Source of the DNA: Kordiimonas aquimaris
Lineage (GTDB): Bacteria > Pseudomonadota > Alphaproteobacteria > Sphingomonadales > Kordiimonadaceae
Direction of reading: 5' to 3'
Length of the DNA stretch: 64,000 nt
Assembly: GCF_025574485.1 (NCBI RefSeq)
Contig: NZ_JAOBPO010000007.1
Span: 1 to 64,000, forward strand
Shown here: one piece after another, positions 54,530 through 63,853 of the stretch
Position numbering within the stretch: position 1 is the first letter of the stretch
Layout of the letters: each line of letters starts with the position of its first letter
Made by a program: the position numbers and the translations under genes
Notes under the pieces: generated by a model
Databases searched by the model: none
What the model saw: only the letters and a program-made list of their open reading frames with translations
Told to the model about the DNA's origin: nothing

Positions 54530-55549
54530 ATGAAACCAGTTATATTTGGTTGCTCAGGTCCTGTTCTAACCGATACAGAACGCGTGTTTTTTGAGGAACA
54601 GCAACCTGTTGGGTTCATTCTTTTTGCACGAAATATTCAAACACCACAGCAAGTGAAAACCTTAACAGCCGATTTGCGCTTATGCGTTAATCGATCGGAT
54701 GTACTTATTCTGATTGATCAGGAAGGTGGCCGTGTACAGCGCATGACATCGCCTCATTGGCGTAAATATCCACCGATGATGACATTTGGTTTAGCTGCAG
54801 CGCACGACGAAGCACTGGCGAGGCAAGCGTTAAATTTGAATTGCCGTCTGATAGCTGATGACCTGCGCAGGGTGGGGATCAATACCAATTGCTTACCACT
54901 ACTTGATGTGCCGATAACTGACGCGGACCCTATTATTGGCGATCGCGCTTTTGGTCAATCGCCGCAAATTATAGCTGAATATGGGCAGCTGGTTATAGAT
55001 ACCTTTATGCAATCAGGTGTTTTACCGGTAATGAAGCATATTCCAGGACATGGCCGGGCAACAGTCGATAGTCATTTGGCTTTGCCAAGAGTGTCTGAGC
55101 CGCTAGATGTTCTTGAAAAAACTGATTTTGCACCGTTTAAGGCTGTTAGAAATTGCCCACTTGGTATGACTGCTCATGTTGTTTATCAATCGATTGATGA
55201 TGTAAATACCGCAACACTGTCGGAAGATGTAATAAAGAATGTTATTCGAGAATACATTGGATTTGATGGTTTGTTAATGACAGATGACCTTTCCATGAAA
55301 GCCCTTGAAGGCAGCCTTGACGATTTGGCTTCACGGTCACTTGCTGCTGGTTGCGATATTGTGTTGCATTGTAATGGTGATATGGCAGAAATGACGGCTA
55401 TATCTCATGCTTTAGATGGTATCTACGCTGAATACAGCAATACAATTGCAGAGCATGTTGCTACGGTTGAGACTGTTAGTCATGATGACCGTCATGTGCT
55501 TGAAACTGAATATGATGCAGTAATGACACAACTAACTGCGCTGCAATAG
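54530..55549 (+). CDS. nagZ: Beta-N-acetylhexosaminidase (peptidoglycan recycling)
   Basis: This 339-residue GH3 enzyme removes GlcNAc from recycled anhydromuropeptides in the cytoplasm. Key motifs are LILIDQEGGRVQRMTSPHW, GDRAFGQSP, KHIPGHGRATVDSHLALP (the acid/base histidine loop) and the nucleophile aspartate in LLMTDDLSMKALEG. There is no signal peptide, consistent with cytoplasmic NagZ. In other bacteria NagZ products control AmpR-type beta-lactamase induction; no ampR is seen here. Confidence 0.95.
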   Translation: MKPVIFGCSGPVLTDTERVFFEEQQPVGFILFARNIQTPQQVKTLTADLRLCVNRSDVLILIDQEGGRVQRMTSPHWRKYPPMMTFGLAAAHDEALARQALNLNCRLIADDLRRVGINTNCLPLLDVPITDADPIIGDRAFGQSPQIIAEYGQLVIDTFMQSGVLPVMKHIPGHGRATVDSHLALPRVSEPLDVLEKTDFAPFKAVRNCPLGMTAHVVYQSIDDVNTATLSEDVIKNVIREYIGFDGLLMTDDLSMKALEGSLDDLASRSLAAGCDIVLHCNGDMAEMTAISHALDGIYAEYSNTIAEHVATVETVSHDDRHVLETEYDAVMTQLTALQ

Positions 55550-55558
55550 GGACTTACA

Positions 55559-56212
55559 TTGGAATATTTCGCAGATAAATTTTACCTGATCAGCATAATG
55601 GCATTACCATTTTTGTTAGCGGTAACACTGCATGAAGCTGGCCATGCGTTTGCAGCAAATGCGTTTGGTGATCCAACACCCAAGAATGACGGTCGATTAT
55701 CACTTGATCCATTGGTTCATATGGATTTGGTTGGTACTGTTATTATTCCACTATTTGCCGTTCTTACCGGTTTCCCGTTTCTAATTGGTTACGCAAAACC
55801 CGTAATAATTCAACCTGGTAACTTCAAAGGCAACAGGAAGAAAGCCATGGTTTTGGTTGCCTTGGCTGGACCTGCTGGAAATGTGATTGTTGCTGTGTTC
55901 TGTGCGTTGGTATTGAAGTATGCGATCAGCGCTGGCGGTTCAGGTGAAGATTGGCTAATCAACGCTATGTATTATGGTGTGTTTATGAATTGCCTGTTCA
56001 TGGTGTTTAATTTGCTTCCCATCCCTCCGTTAGATGGTGGTGCCGTAGTTGAGCAATTCCTTCCTTATGAAGCCGCCCAGAAGTATCGTTCTATTGCACC
56101 ATACGGATTCTTTATTCTTATCGGGATTATAATGCTGGCAAGTAGTATCATTACAGTGCCTACACAATTTATGACGGGCCTCGTTGTTTGGGCCGTTGGT
56201 GTGCCTATATGA
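55559..56212 (+). CDS. Site-2 protease-family (M50) membrane metallopeptidase
   Basis: This 217-residue protein starts with TTG, 9 bases after nagZ, with AGGGAC as ribosome site. The zinc motif is VTLHEAGHAFAANAFGDPTP (H25-E26-x-x-H29), and the third ligand aspartate lies in NLLPIPPLDGG. It has about five membrane segments. Small M50 proteins of this type are widespread between nagZ and scpA, and substrates are unknown. It overlaps scpA by four bases. Confidence 0.9.
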   Translation: MEYFADKFYLISIMALPFLLAVTLHEAGHAFAANAFGDPTPKNDGRLSLDPLVHMDLVGTVIIPLFAVLTGFPFLIGYAKPVIIQPGNFKGNRKKAMVLVALAGPAGNVIVAVFCALVLKYAISAGGSGEDWLINAMYYGVFMNCLFMVFNLLPIPPLDGGAVVEQFLPYEAAQKYRSIAPYGFFILIGIIMLASSIITVPTQFMTGLVVWAVGVPI

Positions 56213-56988
56213 TGGAATTCGAAGAAGACACGGATACACCGGCTGCATATGCAGCAAGTAACCAGTTAACCCTTGAAATAGATGGGTTTGAGGGACCGCT
56301 TGATGTCTTGTTGACATTGGCGCGCACACAGAAAGTAGACCTGACACAAATTTCTATTCTTGAGCTTGTTGAGCAATACCTGAAATTCGTTGCTGAAGCC
56401 AAGCGCCTCAAACTAGAATTAGCAGCAGATTATCTAGTGATGGCAGCGTGGCTTGCTTACTTGAAGTCGCGGTTACTGCTTCCCAAGGAAGAAGACGAGG
56501 AACCATCCGCTGAAGAACTGGCGTTTCGACTTCAGTTGCGCCTGCAGCGATTAGAGGCAATGCGTGAAGCAGGTGCCAGAATTATGGCACGTGACCGTAT
56601 GGGGCGGGATGTGTTTCGGCGCGGTATGCCTCAAGGACTGAAGTTATTGAAACACGGTCATTATGATGTGACACTATATGAGTTATTGAAAGCGTATGCA
56701 GATAATCGTCAACGCTTCTCCATTACTGAAATTAGAATTGAACGTCGGCCTATTTTTTCACTTGAAGATGCTATTGAACGACTGTCAGGCTTGATAGGTG
56801 ATGCTTTCAACTGGGCACAGTTGTCAGAGTTTTTGCCAGAAGACCTTAAAGATAAACGCTTGCGTAAATCGGCGCTAGCGAGCATGTTTGCTGCCAGTTT
56901 GGAATTAGCACGCCAAGGCGGTGCGGACTTAAGGCAGATGGAGACGTTTGGTCCCATATATTTGCGACAAAAACAGAACGAAGAATAA
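56209..56988 (+). CDS. scpA: Segregation and condensation protein A
   Basis: This 259-residue kleisin of the SMC-ScpAB condensin begins at the ATGA overlap. It has FEGPLDVLLTLARTQKVDLT, LAADYLVMAAWLAYLKSRLL and the C-terminal winged-helix stretch PIFSLEDAIERL. ScpA bridges the two SMC heads. It is translated in coupling with the M50 gene and followed by scpB. Confidence 0.94.
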   Translation: MMEFEEDTDTPAAYAASNQLTLEIDGFEGPLDVLLTLARTQKVDLTQISILELVEQYLKFVAEAKRLKLELAADYLVMAAWLAYLKSRLLLPKEEDEEPSAEELAFRLQLRLQRLEAMREAGARIMARDRMGRDVFRRGMPQGLKLLKHGHYDVTLYELLKAYADNRQRFSITEIRIERRPIFSLEDAIERLSGLIGDAFNWAQLSEFLPEDLKDKRLRKSALASMFAASLELARQGGADLRQMETFGPIYLRQKQNEE

Positions 56989-57003
56989 ACAGGTTTTCTG
57001 ACT

Positions 57004-57714
57004 ATGAGCGAAAATGATAACATCGACGAACGTTCTGATGACTTGTCAAATGATGTTGAACATATGCTGAAGCATCGGCGGATGGTCGAAGCAATTCTGT
57101 TTGCTACAGAAAAACCTATTTCAATTACAGAAATTGAAGAGCGTGTTCCTGAAGGTATAGATGTTGCGCTACATATTGATGCTTTGCAGGAAGATTATAG
57201 CGCTCGCGGCGTAAACCTTGTCATGCTGGCCGGTAAATATATGTTTCGGACAGCAGAGGATTTATCATTTTTATTGCGCCGCGAAATAGATGAGCCACGT
57301 AAGCTTTCTAGAGCAGCTGTGGAAACGATGGCAATTATTGCATATCACCAGCCTGTGACGCGGACCGAGATTGAAGAAGTGCGCGGCGTTACTATATCTA
57401 AAGGCACGCTGGATGTATTGATGGAAGCGGGGTGGGTGAAAATGGCAGGACGCCGGAGAACGCCCGGGCGACCTGTGACATATGGTACGACAGATGAGTT
57501 TTTAGTGCATTTTGGCATTGAAACTATTAAAGATTTGCCTGGTGTTCAGGAATTGAAAGCAGCAGGACTGCTGGACAGTGTTGATGTTGCGCTAGATAAG
57601 ATGGGCGGAATGCCGGAAGTGGACGGTGATAACGATGATGGGCAGATTGATCTTGAAGAGGCAATCGCTGCATCGGAGCAGGAAACCATAGCATCGCAAA
57701 ACACTGTCGAATGA
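57004..57714 (+). CDS. scpB: Segregation and condensation protein B
   Basis: This 236-residue partner of ScpA has two winged-helix domains, with landmarks VEAILFATEKPISITEIEER, LSRAAVETMAIIAYHQPVTR, EIEEVRGV and GRRRTPGRPVTYGTTDEFL. It binds the ScpA kleisin linker as a dimer. It starts 15 bases after scpA. The acidic tail (DGDNDDGQIDLEEAI) is not conserved in all relatives. Confidence 0.94.
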   Translation: MSENDNIDERSDDLSNDVEHMLKHRRMVEAILFATEKPISITEIEERVPEGIDVALHIDALQEDYSARGVNLVMLAGKYMFRTAEDLSFLLRREIDEPRKLSRAAVETMAIIAYHQPVTRTEIEEVRGVTISKGTLDVLMEAGWVKMAGRRRTPGRPVTYGTTDEFLVHFGIETIKDLPGVQELKAAGLLDSVDVALDKMGGMPEVDGDNDDGQIDLEEAIAASEQETIASQNTVE

Positions 57715-57822
57715 GAAGATGAAAATATATAAAATAGCAATGATTTAGATGTGACTTTAAAAAATGCATAACTTTAAAAAACATATCTAACATATTGTTT
57801 AATAATTCTTTGGAGAAAAGAA

Positions 57823-58071
57823 ATGTTCCCTGGTTGGATGCAAATTGCACTTGTTGCTTTGCTTATTATTCTTTTGTTTGGTCGCGGCAAAATCTCAGAC
57901 CTGATGGGTGATGTTGCAAAAGGTATCACGAGTTTTCGTAAAGGTTTGAAAGAAGACCCAGCTGAAGAAACTGATAAAGCTGCTCCTGAAGCTGCAAAAC
58001 CTGTGACTGATAGCAGAGTTATTGACGGTGATGCTGTTAAGGTCTCTGAAAAAGACAAAGCTGACGCATAA
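57823..58071 (+). CDS. tatA: Sec-independent translocase TatA
   Basis: This 82-residue protein starts [20 protein letters not shown], with an N-terminal helix followed by the [20 protein letters not shown] amphipathic helix and an acidic tail. TatA oligomers form the passage for folded proteins. It heads the tatABC cluster. Confidence 0.95.
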   Translation: MFPGWMQIALVALLIILLFGRGKISDLMGDVAKGITSFRKGLKEDPAEETDKAAPEAAKPVTDSRVIDGDAVKVSEKDKADA

Positions 58072-58134
58072 GTTCAGCGATACTAACTTTTATCTTGAGT
58101 AAAACCTTAACTTCCTGATTTCGGAGCTTCCCGT

Positions 58135-58611
58135 ATGTTTGACATCGGTGCCATGGAGTTATTTGTGGTCGCGACGCTTGCGCTTGTTGTCGTTGGGCCT
58201 AAAGAGCTACCTAAGTTACTGCGCACAGTTGCTGGCTTTGTAAGGCGCATGCGTGAGATGGCCGCCGAATTTCGCTCTGGTGTGGAAGACTTGGCTGCTG
58301 AGGTTGAACGAGAAGTCGATCCATTTGCCGACCTGCGAAAAGAAGAGGGATTGCGCCCGGGTATGAGTCCGTCTGAAATTACCGAACATATTATGACCAA
58401 CCGCGAAGAAGAAAATTCGATCGCTTCACCGAAACAAAAAGCAACAGCGTCTAATCCTCAAAAACCACCTACCGAAAGTCAAAAAGCAGAGAAAAAGCCA
58501 AAATCTAGCAAGTCTAGTGCTCAAAAAGATAAGAAAAAGTCTGATTCTGGAGCAAAACCTAAAAAACCTGTGAAAAAAAATGCAGAAAAATCTTCTGAGG
58601 TAAAATCATGA
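58135..58611 (+). CDS. tatB: Sec-independent translocase TatB
   Basis: This 158-residue protein has the TatB-type N-terminus MFDIGAMELFVVATLALVVV, then GPKELPKLLRTVAGFVRRMR and a long lysine-rich, disordered tail (about 95-158). TatB with TatC forms the receptor for twin-arginine signals. Its 3' end overlaps tatC by four bases. Confidence 0.94.
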   Translation: MFDIGAMELFVVATLALVVVGPKELPKLLRTVAGFVRRMREMAAEFRSGVEDLAAEVEREVDPFADLRKEEGLRPGMSPSEITEHIMTNREEENSIASPKQKATASNPQKPPTESQKAEKKPKSSKSSAQKDKKKSDSGAKPKKPVKKNAEKSSEVKS

Positions 58612-59453
58612 TGGGTCCTGAAGAGTTAGGCTTTGAGGGTAAAGGCCCGGATATTGATCCAGAAGAAGACGAAGTAGACGCTAGCCGCGCACCTTTGCTT
58701 GATCATTTGAACGAGCTGCGTAGTCGTTTAATAAAGGTAATTATTGGAATGATGATTGCTTTTGTTATTGGACTTTACTTCGCAGATGAGGTTTTCAACA
58801 TTCTTGCTAAACCTTATATGGATGCGCAAGCGGACGGGATGCCGCGACGCATGATTTTCACCGCGTTAACGGAAGGTTTTTTTGTTAACCTGAAAGTGGC
58901 TCTGTATGCAGCTTTCCTGGTTACATTCCCTTTGCTTGCCTCACAAATATGGAAATTTGTTGCACCGGGACTGTACCGCGATGAAAAGCGCGCGTTTTTA
59001 CCGTTTTTGCTTGCAACACCAGTGTTGTTTGCAATGGGCGCATCGCTTGCATATTTTGTTGTAATTCCATGGGCTTGGGAGTTTTTGCTTGGTTTTGAGC
59101 AAAGCGGCGGTATTGGTGCTGTTGAAATTTCTGCCGAGGCGAAAGTTAGCGAATATCTGTCGCTCGTTATGCAGATGGTTTTCGGGTTTGGTGTGGCCTT
59201 CCTACTGCCGATCGCATTAACTCTGATGGGGCGCGCCGGCATTGTTACAGCGCAGGGATTAAAAGAAAAAAGACGCTATATGATTGTTGCCACTTTCATG
59301 ATTGCTGCTTTTCTGACACCACCTGACCCAATTAGCCAAATCGCCCTTGGCATTCCTATTATGCTCCTGTATGAGCTGTCCATCTTACTCATCGGTGCTA
59401 CGGAGCGCAAACGCGCTGCAGCCCTTGAAGAAGACGACGAAGACGAAATTTAA
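58608..59453 (+). CDS. tatC: Sec-independent translocase TatC
   Basis: This 281-residue protein has six membrane segments. The family signatures are PLLDHLNELRSRLIKVIIGM, SQIWKFVAPGLYRDEKRAFL, and FMIAAFLTPPDPISQIALGI. TatC recognises twin-arginine signal peptides. The start overlaps the tatB stop (ATGA), so expression is coupled. Confidence 0.96.
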   Translation: MMGPEELGFEGKGPDIDPEEDEVDASRAPLLDHLNELRSRLIKVIIGMMIAFVIGLYFADEVFNILAKPYMDAQADGMPRRMIFTALTEGFFVNLKVALYAAFLVTFPLLASQIWKFVAPGLYRDEKRAFLPFLLATPVLFAMGASLAYFVVIPWAWEFLLGFEQSGGIGAVEISAEAKVSEYLSLVMQMVFGFGVAFLLPIALTLMGRAGIVTAQGLKEKRRYMIVATFMIAAFLTPPDPISQIALGIPIMLLYELSILLIGATERKRAAALEEDDEDEI

Positions 59454-59509
59454 TAAATAGCATAAGCTCTTATGCTAAACTTCCATATTCATGTCGTAGG
59501 ACATAAGCC

Positions 59510-60790
59510 ATGCTTGATCTAAAATTTATTCGTGAAAACCCTGAAGAGTTTGACCGCTTGCTCGCTCGCCGCGGCGAGGATGCAATGGCGCAAGAAGTCT
59601 TGTTTTTGGACAAAGACTATCGGGCCGTTCAAACTGAAGCACAAACATGCCAGGCTCGCAGGAACGAAGCGTCCAAGTTGATTGGTCAGGCTAAAGCTAA
59701 GGGCGATGAAGAGCAGGCGGCAGCCTTGATGTCTGAAGTAGGCGAGCTTAAAGAAAAACTCGCAAGCCTTGAGGCCAAAGAGCGCGATATGTCTGAAAAG
59801 CTCAATATGATTTTAATGAGCTTGCCTAATACAGTGTACGACGATGTACCGGATGGTGACAGCGAAGACGATAACATTGAAGTTCGTACATGGGGGAAGC
59901 CTTCCACGTTCGACTTTGAAGCGAAAGAGCATTTTGATCTGGGTGAAAACCTTGGTGGCATGGACTTTGAACGTGCAGCAAAGCTTTCAGGCTCTCGTTT
60001 TGTTGTTCTGAAGGGTGGTTTGGCAAGGCTGGAAAGAGCGCTTTGTCAATTTATGCTTGATTTGCATACCCGTGATCATGGCTATACTGAGGTATTAACA
60101 CCTGCAATGGTGCGAGAAAGTGCACTCTTGGGTACTGGCCAGTTACCAAAGTTTGGTGATGATGCCTTTACAACCAATACAGGTCATTGGCTTATCCCAA
60201 CTTCAGAAGTCACGCTGACAAATTTACATTCTGGCGAGATTCTAGATGAGGCTGAATTGCCTTTTCGTTTTACGGCACATGGTCAGTGTTTCCGCGCCGA
60301 AGCAGGTGCTGCTGGCCGTGATACACGCGGCATGATCCGCCAGCATCAGTTTGAAAAAGTCGAGATGGTTTCGATTACTACACCGGAACAATCTGACGAC
60401 GAACTAGAACGCATGACAGGATGCGCCGAAGAGGTGCTTAGACGCCTCTCTCTGCCATACCGTGTTGTAAAGCTATGTACCGGAGACATTGGTTTCGGCG
60501 CACGCCGTACGTATGACCTTGAGGTTTGGTTACCGGGACAAGGAAAGTTTCGTGAAATTTCAAGCTGCTCTACATGCGGAGACTTTCAGGCGCGTCGGAT
60601 GAAGATGCGCTGCCGCCCTAAAGGTGAAAAACAAACGCGATTTGTACACACCTTGAATGGTTCAGGGCTTGCCGTAGGCCGTACGCTGGTTGCTGTTATG
60701 GAAAATTATCAGCGTGCAGATGGTTCCATTCGTGTGCCTGATGTATTGATCCCGTATATGGGCGGTCTTGAAGTAATTGAGGCTGTATAA
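59510..60790 (+). CDS. serS: Seryl-tRNA synthetase
   Basis: This 426-residue class II synthetase has an N-terminal coiled-coil arm (about 30-105) that binds the long variable arm of tRNA-Ser. Motif 2 includes [20 protein letters not shown] and [15 protein letters not shown]. Motif 3 includes [18 protein letters not shown]. The [15 protein letters not shown] loop is typical. Its stop overlaps the surE start (TAATG). Confidence 0.96.
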   Translation: MLDLKFIRENPEEFDRLLARRGEDAMAQEVLFLDKDYRAVQTEAQTCQARRNEASKLIGQAKAKGDEEQAAALMSEVGELKEKLASLEAKERDMSEKLNMILMSLPNTVYDDVPDGDSEDDNIEVRTWGKPSTFDFEAKEHFDLGENLGGMDFERAAKLSGSRFVVLKGGLARLERALCQFMLDLHTRDHGYTEVLTPAMVRESALLGTGQLPKFGDDAFTTNTGHWLIPTSEVTLTNLHSGEILDEAELPFRFTAHGQCFRAEAGAAGRDTRGMIRQHQFEKVEMVSITTPEQSDDELERMTGCAEEVLRRLSLPYRVVKLCTGDIGFGARRTYDLEVWLPGQGKFREISSCSTCGDFQARRMKMRCRPKGEKQTRFVHTLNGSGLAVGRTLVAVMENYQRADGSIRVPDVLIPYMGGLEVIEAV

Positions 60791-61578
60791 TGAGTGTTCC
60801 AACTAGGCGAATACTTATCTCTAATGACGACGGCATTAATGCGCCGGGTTTAAAGGTTTTAGAGAAAGTCGCTCGTCAATTCTCGGATGATGTCTGGGTA
60901 GTTGCGCCTGAGAGTGAACAATCAGGTGCGGGTCATTCGCTTACTCTTACACGACCACTGCGTATTAGAAAGCTTGAGGAAAAACGCTGGGCGGTTGACG
61001 GAACACCTACTGACTGTGTGATGATGGCACTGAACGAGATTATGAAGGATTCGCTTCCTACTCTTATTTTGTCCGGTGTGAATCGCGGCGCAAACCTTGC
61101 TGAAGATGTTACATACTCAGGCACGGTATCTGTTGCAATGGAAGGCACGCTTGCGGGTATCCCGTCTATCGCTATGAGCCAGTGTATACGCCCGCCTGCA
61201 CGTACGAAGTGGGAAACGGCCGAAATATATGCCCCTCAAGTTTTAAAATTACTACTTGATGCTGGGTGGCCTCAGGACGTGCTGATTAATATTAATTTCC
61301 CTGCATTTGTACCTGATGAGATTGAGGGTATTCGCGTAACAGAGCAGGGTAGGCGCGAAATGCTTGGTAATAATATTGATAAACGCACTGATCCACGCGG
61401 TTTTAGTTACTATTGGTTTGGGCTTGGTCGGGAAGTGGGTATTCCGGGTCATGAGACAGACCTTAAGTCCGTGCGGGAAAAATGGATTTCTGTTACACCG
61501 TTGCATCTTGATCTTACGCATCACGAGACTCGACGTGCAATAGCTGGTGCTGTCGCAACAAAATTTGAACAAACATAG
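60790..61578 (+). CDS. surE: 5'/3'-nucleotidase SurE
   Basis: This 262-residue phosphatase removes phosphate from nucleoside monophosphates and possibly exopolyphosphate. Landmarks are RILISNDDGINAPGLKVLEK (metal-binding DD), VAPESEQSGAGHSLTLTRPL, VDGTPTDCVMMALNEIM, and SGVNRGANLAEDVTYSGTVS. The start overlaps the serS stop. It is followed by a LysM/LytM gene, a pairing reminiscent of surE-pcm-nlpD operons. Confidence 0.95.
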   Translation: MSVPTRRILISNDDGINAPGLKVLEKVARQFSDDVWVVAPESEQSGAGHSLTLTRPLRIRKLEEKRWAVDGTPTDCVMMALNEIMKDSLPTLILSGVNRGANLAEDVTYSGTVSVAMEGTLAGIPSIAMSQCIRPPARTKWETAEIYAPQVLKLLLDAGWPQDVLININFPAFVPDEIEGIRVTEQGRREMLGNNIDKRTDPRGFSYYWFGLGREVGIPGHETDLKSVREKWISVTPLHLDLTHHETRRAIAGAVATKFEQT

Positions 61579-61635
61579 ACAAAATATTGCCCTTCTTCTC
61601 ATGCCTTAGTATCGTTATTGGTGAAGTGGGACTTT

Positions 61636-62739
61636 ATGAAACGAGAAAAACATAGTTTGTGTGCTTATATGATGCCGTTGCGTAGTTTCGGCGTTTTGAC
61701 GCTATGCATGTTTTTATCAGCATGCTTTGGTGGTTCACGTCCATCTCCTGCGGATATTAAGCCGGTTTATCAAGTTCGTAATTCACCAACACCTGTACCT
61801 GCACCGAGATGGAATCCGCGCCGCCCACCATATGCAGCCGCTAATGTTCAGCCGCGCACACAAGTTGCTGTTAAGTCAACGCCAACAAAGCGCCCAACTG
61901 CTCAATCTTCTGTGCCTGCGCCAACAACGAGGCAAGCTTCAAGTAGATCATCTCTTCAAACTGTCGCGGTGCGCCGGGGAGAGACGCTATATGCGCTTTC
62001 CAGAAGGCACGGTGTTCCAGTTCGTAGTATTATTGCAGAGAATAATCTGCGTGCCCCTTATAGTCTGGCTATTGGCCAGAGGTTGCGCATTCCTGTCGCG
62101 CTAAAGCATACAGTCGTAAAAGGAGATACTGGATACAGTATCTCGCGTCGTTACGGTGTTAATCTTGCTGCATTGATGCGCGCGAACGGTATCAAAAAAC
62201 CATATCGATTGAGTGTTGGTCAGGTGCTTGCTTTGCCTGGCGGTGCAACTCCGGCCAATGTTGGTCCCTCTTCAACGCAGGTAGCAACAGTATCACCTCC
62301 GCGTGGCCGCACTGTGCCATTACCGGAACCGCCGGCGCGCAGTCAAAGCGGTTTTATCTGGCCAGTGGATGGTAAGCTGGCGTCCCGTTTTGGTCCGAAA
62401 GAGGGTGGTTTGCACAACGACGGTATTAATATTTTAGCACGGCAAGGTACGGTTGTTCGCTCTGCTGAAGCTGGTGTTGTTGTATATGCGTCGAACGCTC
62501 TTGAGGGTTATGGAAATTTGCTTTTGCTCAAGCATGCTGATGGCTGGTTGACAGCATATGCTCATAATGAACGGTTACTGGTTAACAAAGGTGATCAAAT
62601 TACCAAGGGGCAGGTGATTGCACGTGTTGGTTCAACTGGTGGGGTGCAAGAACCGCAATTGCATTTTGAAATTAGAAAAGGTAGGCGGGCACTTGACCCT
62701 CTCGACTATTTGAATAACAAAGTTGCTTCGGCTCGTTAG
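61636..62739 (+). CDS. LysM/M23 lipoprotein, NlpD-like with degenerate catalytic residues
   Basis: This protein has about 367 residues. A lipobox FLSACFGG after a hydrophobic N-terminus marks an outer-membrane lipoprotein. Two LysM modules (about 115-160 and 165-210) bind glycan: VRRGETLYALSRRHGVPVRS and VKGDTGYSISRRYGVNLAAL. A C-terminal M23/LytM domain follows, but active-site residues look changed: GINI where active enzymes have a G-x-D, and QLHFEI where they have HLHFEV. This suggests a non-enzymatic activator of amidases, as in NlpD or EnvC, rather than a peptidase. Confidence 0.88.
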   Translation: MKREKHSLCAYMMPLRSFGVLTLCMFLSACFGGSRPSPADIKPVYQVRNSPTPVPAPRWNPRRPPYAAANVQPRTQVAVKSTPTKRPTAQSSVPAPTTRQASSRSSLQTVAVRRGETLYALSRRHGVPVRSIIAENNLRAPYSLAIGQRLRIPVALKHTVVKGDTGYSISRRYGVNLAALMRANGIKKPYRLSVGQVLALPGGATPANVGPSSTQVATVSPPRGRTVPLPEPPARSQSGFIWPVDGKLASRFGPKEGGLHNDGINILARQGTVVRSAEAGVVVYASNALEGYGNLLLLKHADGWLTAYAHNERLLVNKGDQITKGQVIARVGSTGGVQEPQLHFEIRKGRRALDPLDYLNNKVASAR

Positions 62740-62753
62740 CTTAAAATGAGACT

Positions 62754-63674
62754 TTAAAAGCTAACGGACTTACCTTGTTTGCCAGCTAAGTTTTGCACAA
62801 ATTGCCATGCGGTTCGACCTGACCTGTTTCCGCGCGTTTTAGCCCATTCCAGTGCAGAAGTTTGCCATTCAGAACTTATCTGCAGCGAAAAATTACTAAT
62901 GTAATTTTCAATCATTGTTAGATATTCTTCTTGATCACATGTGTGGAAACCAAGCCACAACCCAAAACGGTCGGAAAGCGCGATGGTTTCGTCCATAGAC
63001 TCATTTGGATGAATGCCTGTAGCACTTTCTTGTTCCGCAAGGCTGCGAGGGAGCAGGTGCCTTCGGTTTGAAGTTGCGTAAAACAGAATGTTTGTTGGGC
63101 GACCTTCTAAGCCTCCTTCAAGGACAGATTTTAGCGCCTTAAAGTCTTGATCAGGTCGATTGAAGGAAAGGTCGTCGCAAAACAAAATGCATTGCCTATC
63201 AACGACACTGAGTGCGCGAAGTAGTTGAGGCAACGATGCGATGTCTTCCCGATGAATTTCAATCAATGCCGGTTTAACCTCAACTTCATCTAATATCGCA
63301 CGGTGTACTGACTTAATGAGCGTACTTTTACCCATGCCACGTGCGCCCCATAATAATGCATTGTTGGCACCGACCCCATTAGCAAACTGACGTGTATTTT
63401 CGAGTAACGCTGTTTTGGCGTGGTTTATACCATGTAACAAATTAAGGGATGGTGCTGACACTGCGGTGACAGGGTGTAAATTGTGGGAAACGGCATCGAA
63501 AACAAATGCATCTGCTTGTTTAATCGCATTATCGAATGTTAGCTGAGGTTTGTCAGGCGTTTTTAATTGGCTGGTGAGAGCGTTGACTGCCTGACTTAAT
63601 GCGTTAATTTCTGACTGAAGTTCAGATATGTCATCCGTGGTGTTTTTGGTAGGATTTTCTACAGGCACTTGCAA
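62754..63674 (-). CDS. DUF815-family P-loop ATPase
   Basis: This 306-residue protein has the Walker A sequence NALLWGARGMGKSTLIKSVH, Walker B ILFCDDLSF, and YATSNRRHLLPRSL, the pattern of DUF815 AAA-type ATPases common in alphaproteobacteria near yajC. A short coiled coil lies at the N-terminus (about 14-40). The function is unknown. It converges with the LysM gene (14-base gap) and diverges from yajC. Confidence 0.88.
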   Translation of the reverse strand: MQVPVENPTKNTTDDISELQSEINALSQAVNALTSQLKTPDKPQLTFDNAIKQADAFVFDAVSHNLHPVTAVSAPSLNLLHGINHAKTALLENTRQFANGVGANNALLWGARGMGKSTLIKSVHRAILDEVEVKPALIEIHREDIASLPQLLRALSVVDRQCILFCDDLSFNRPDQDFKALKSVLEGGLEGRPTNILFYATSNRRHLLPRSLAEQESATGIHPNESMDETIALSDRFGLWLGFHTCDQEEYLTMIENYISNFSLQISSEWQTSALEWAKTRGNRSGRTAWQFVQNLAGKQGKSVSF

Positions 63675-63853
63675 CCGTCCTTTTGTTGCCCCATTTAGTC
63701 AAAATGGCATATCATGGGAAATGCGCTAAAGCGAGCCTCGCTTTTGTTGCAATTGGCTTTTAACTGGCTATAGTCCCGCCGATAGTGAGGTACGATGATC
63801 AGAGCGACTGAGCATTGATACTAGATTAAGACAGATAAAAAGAGGGGTAACAT

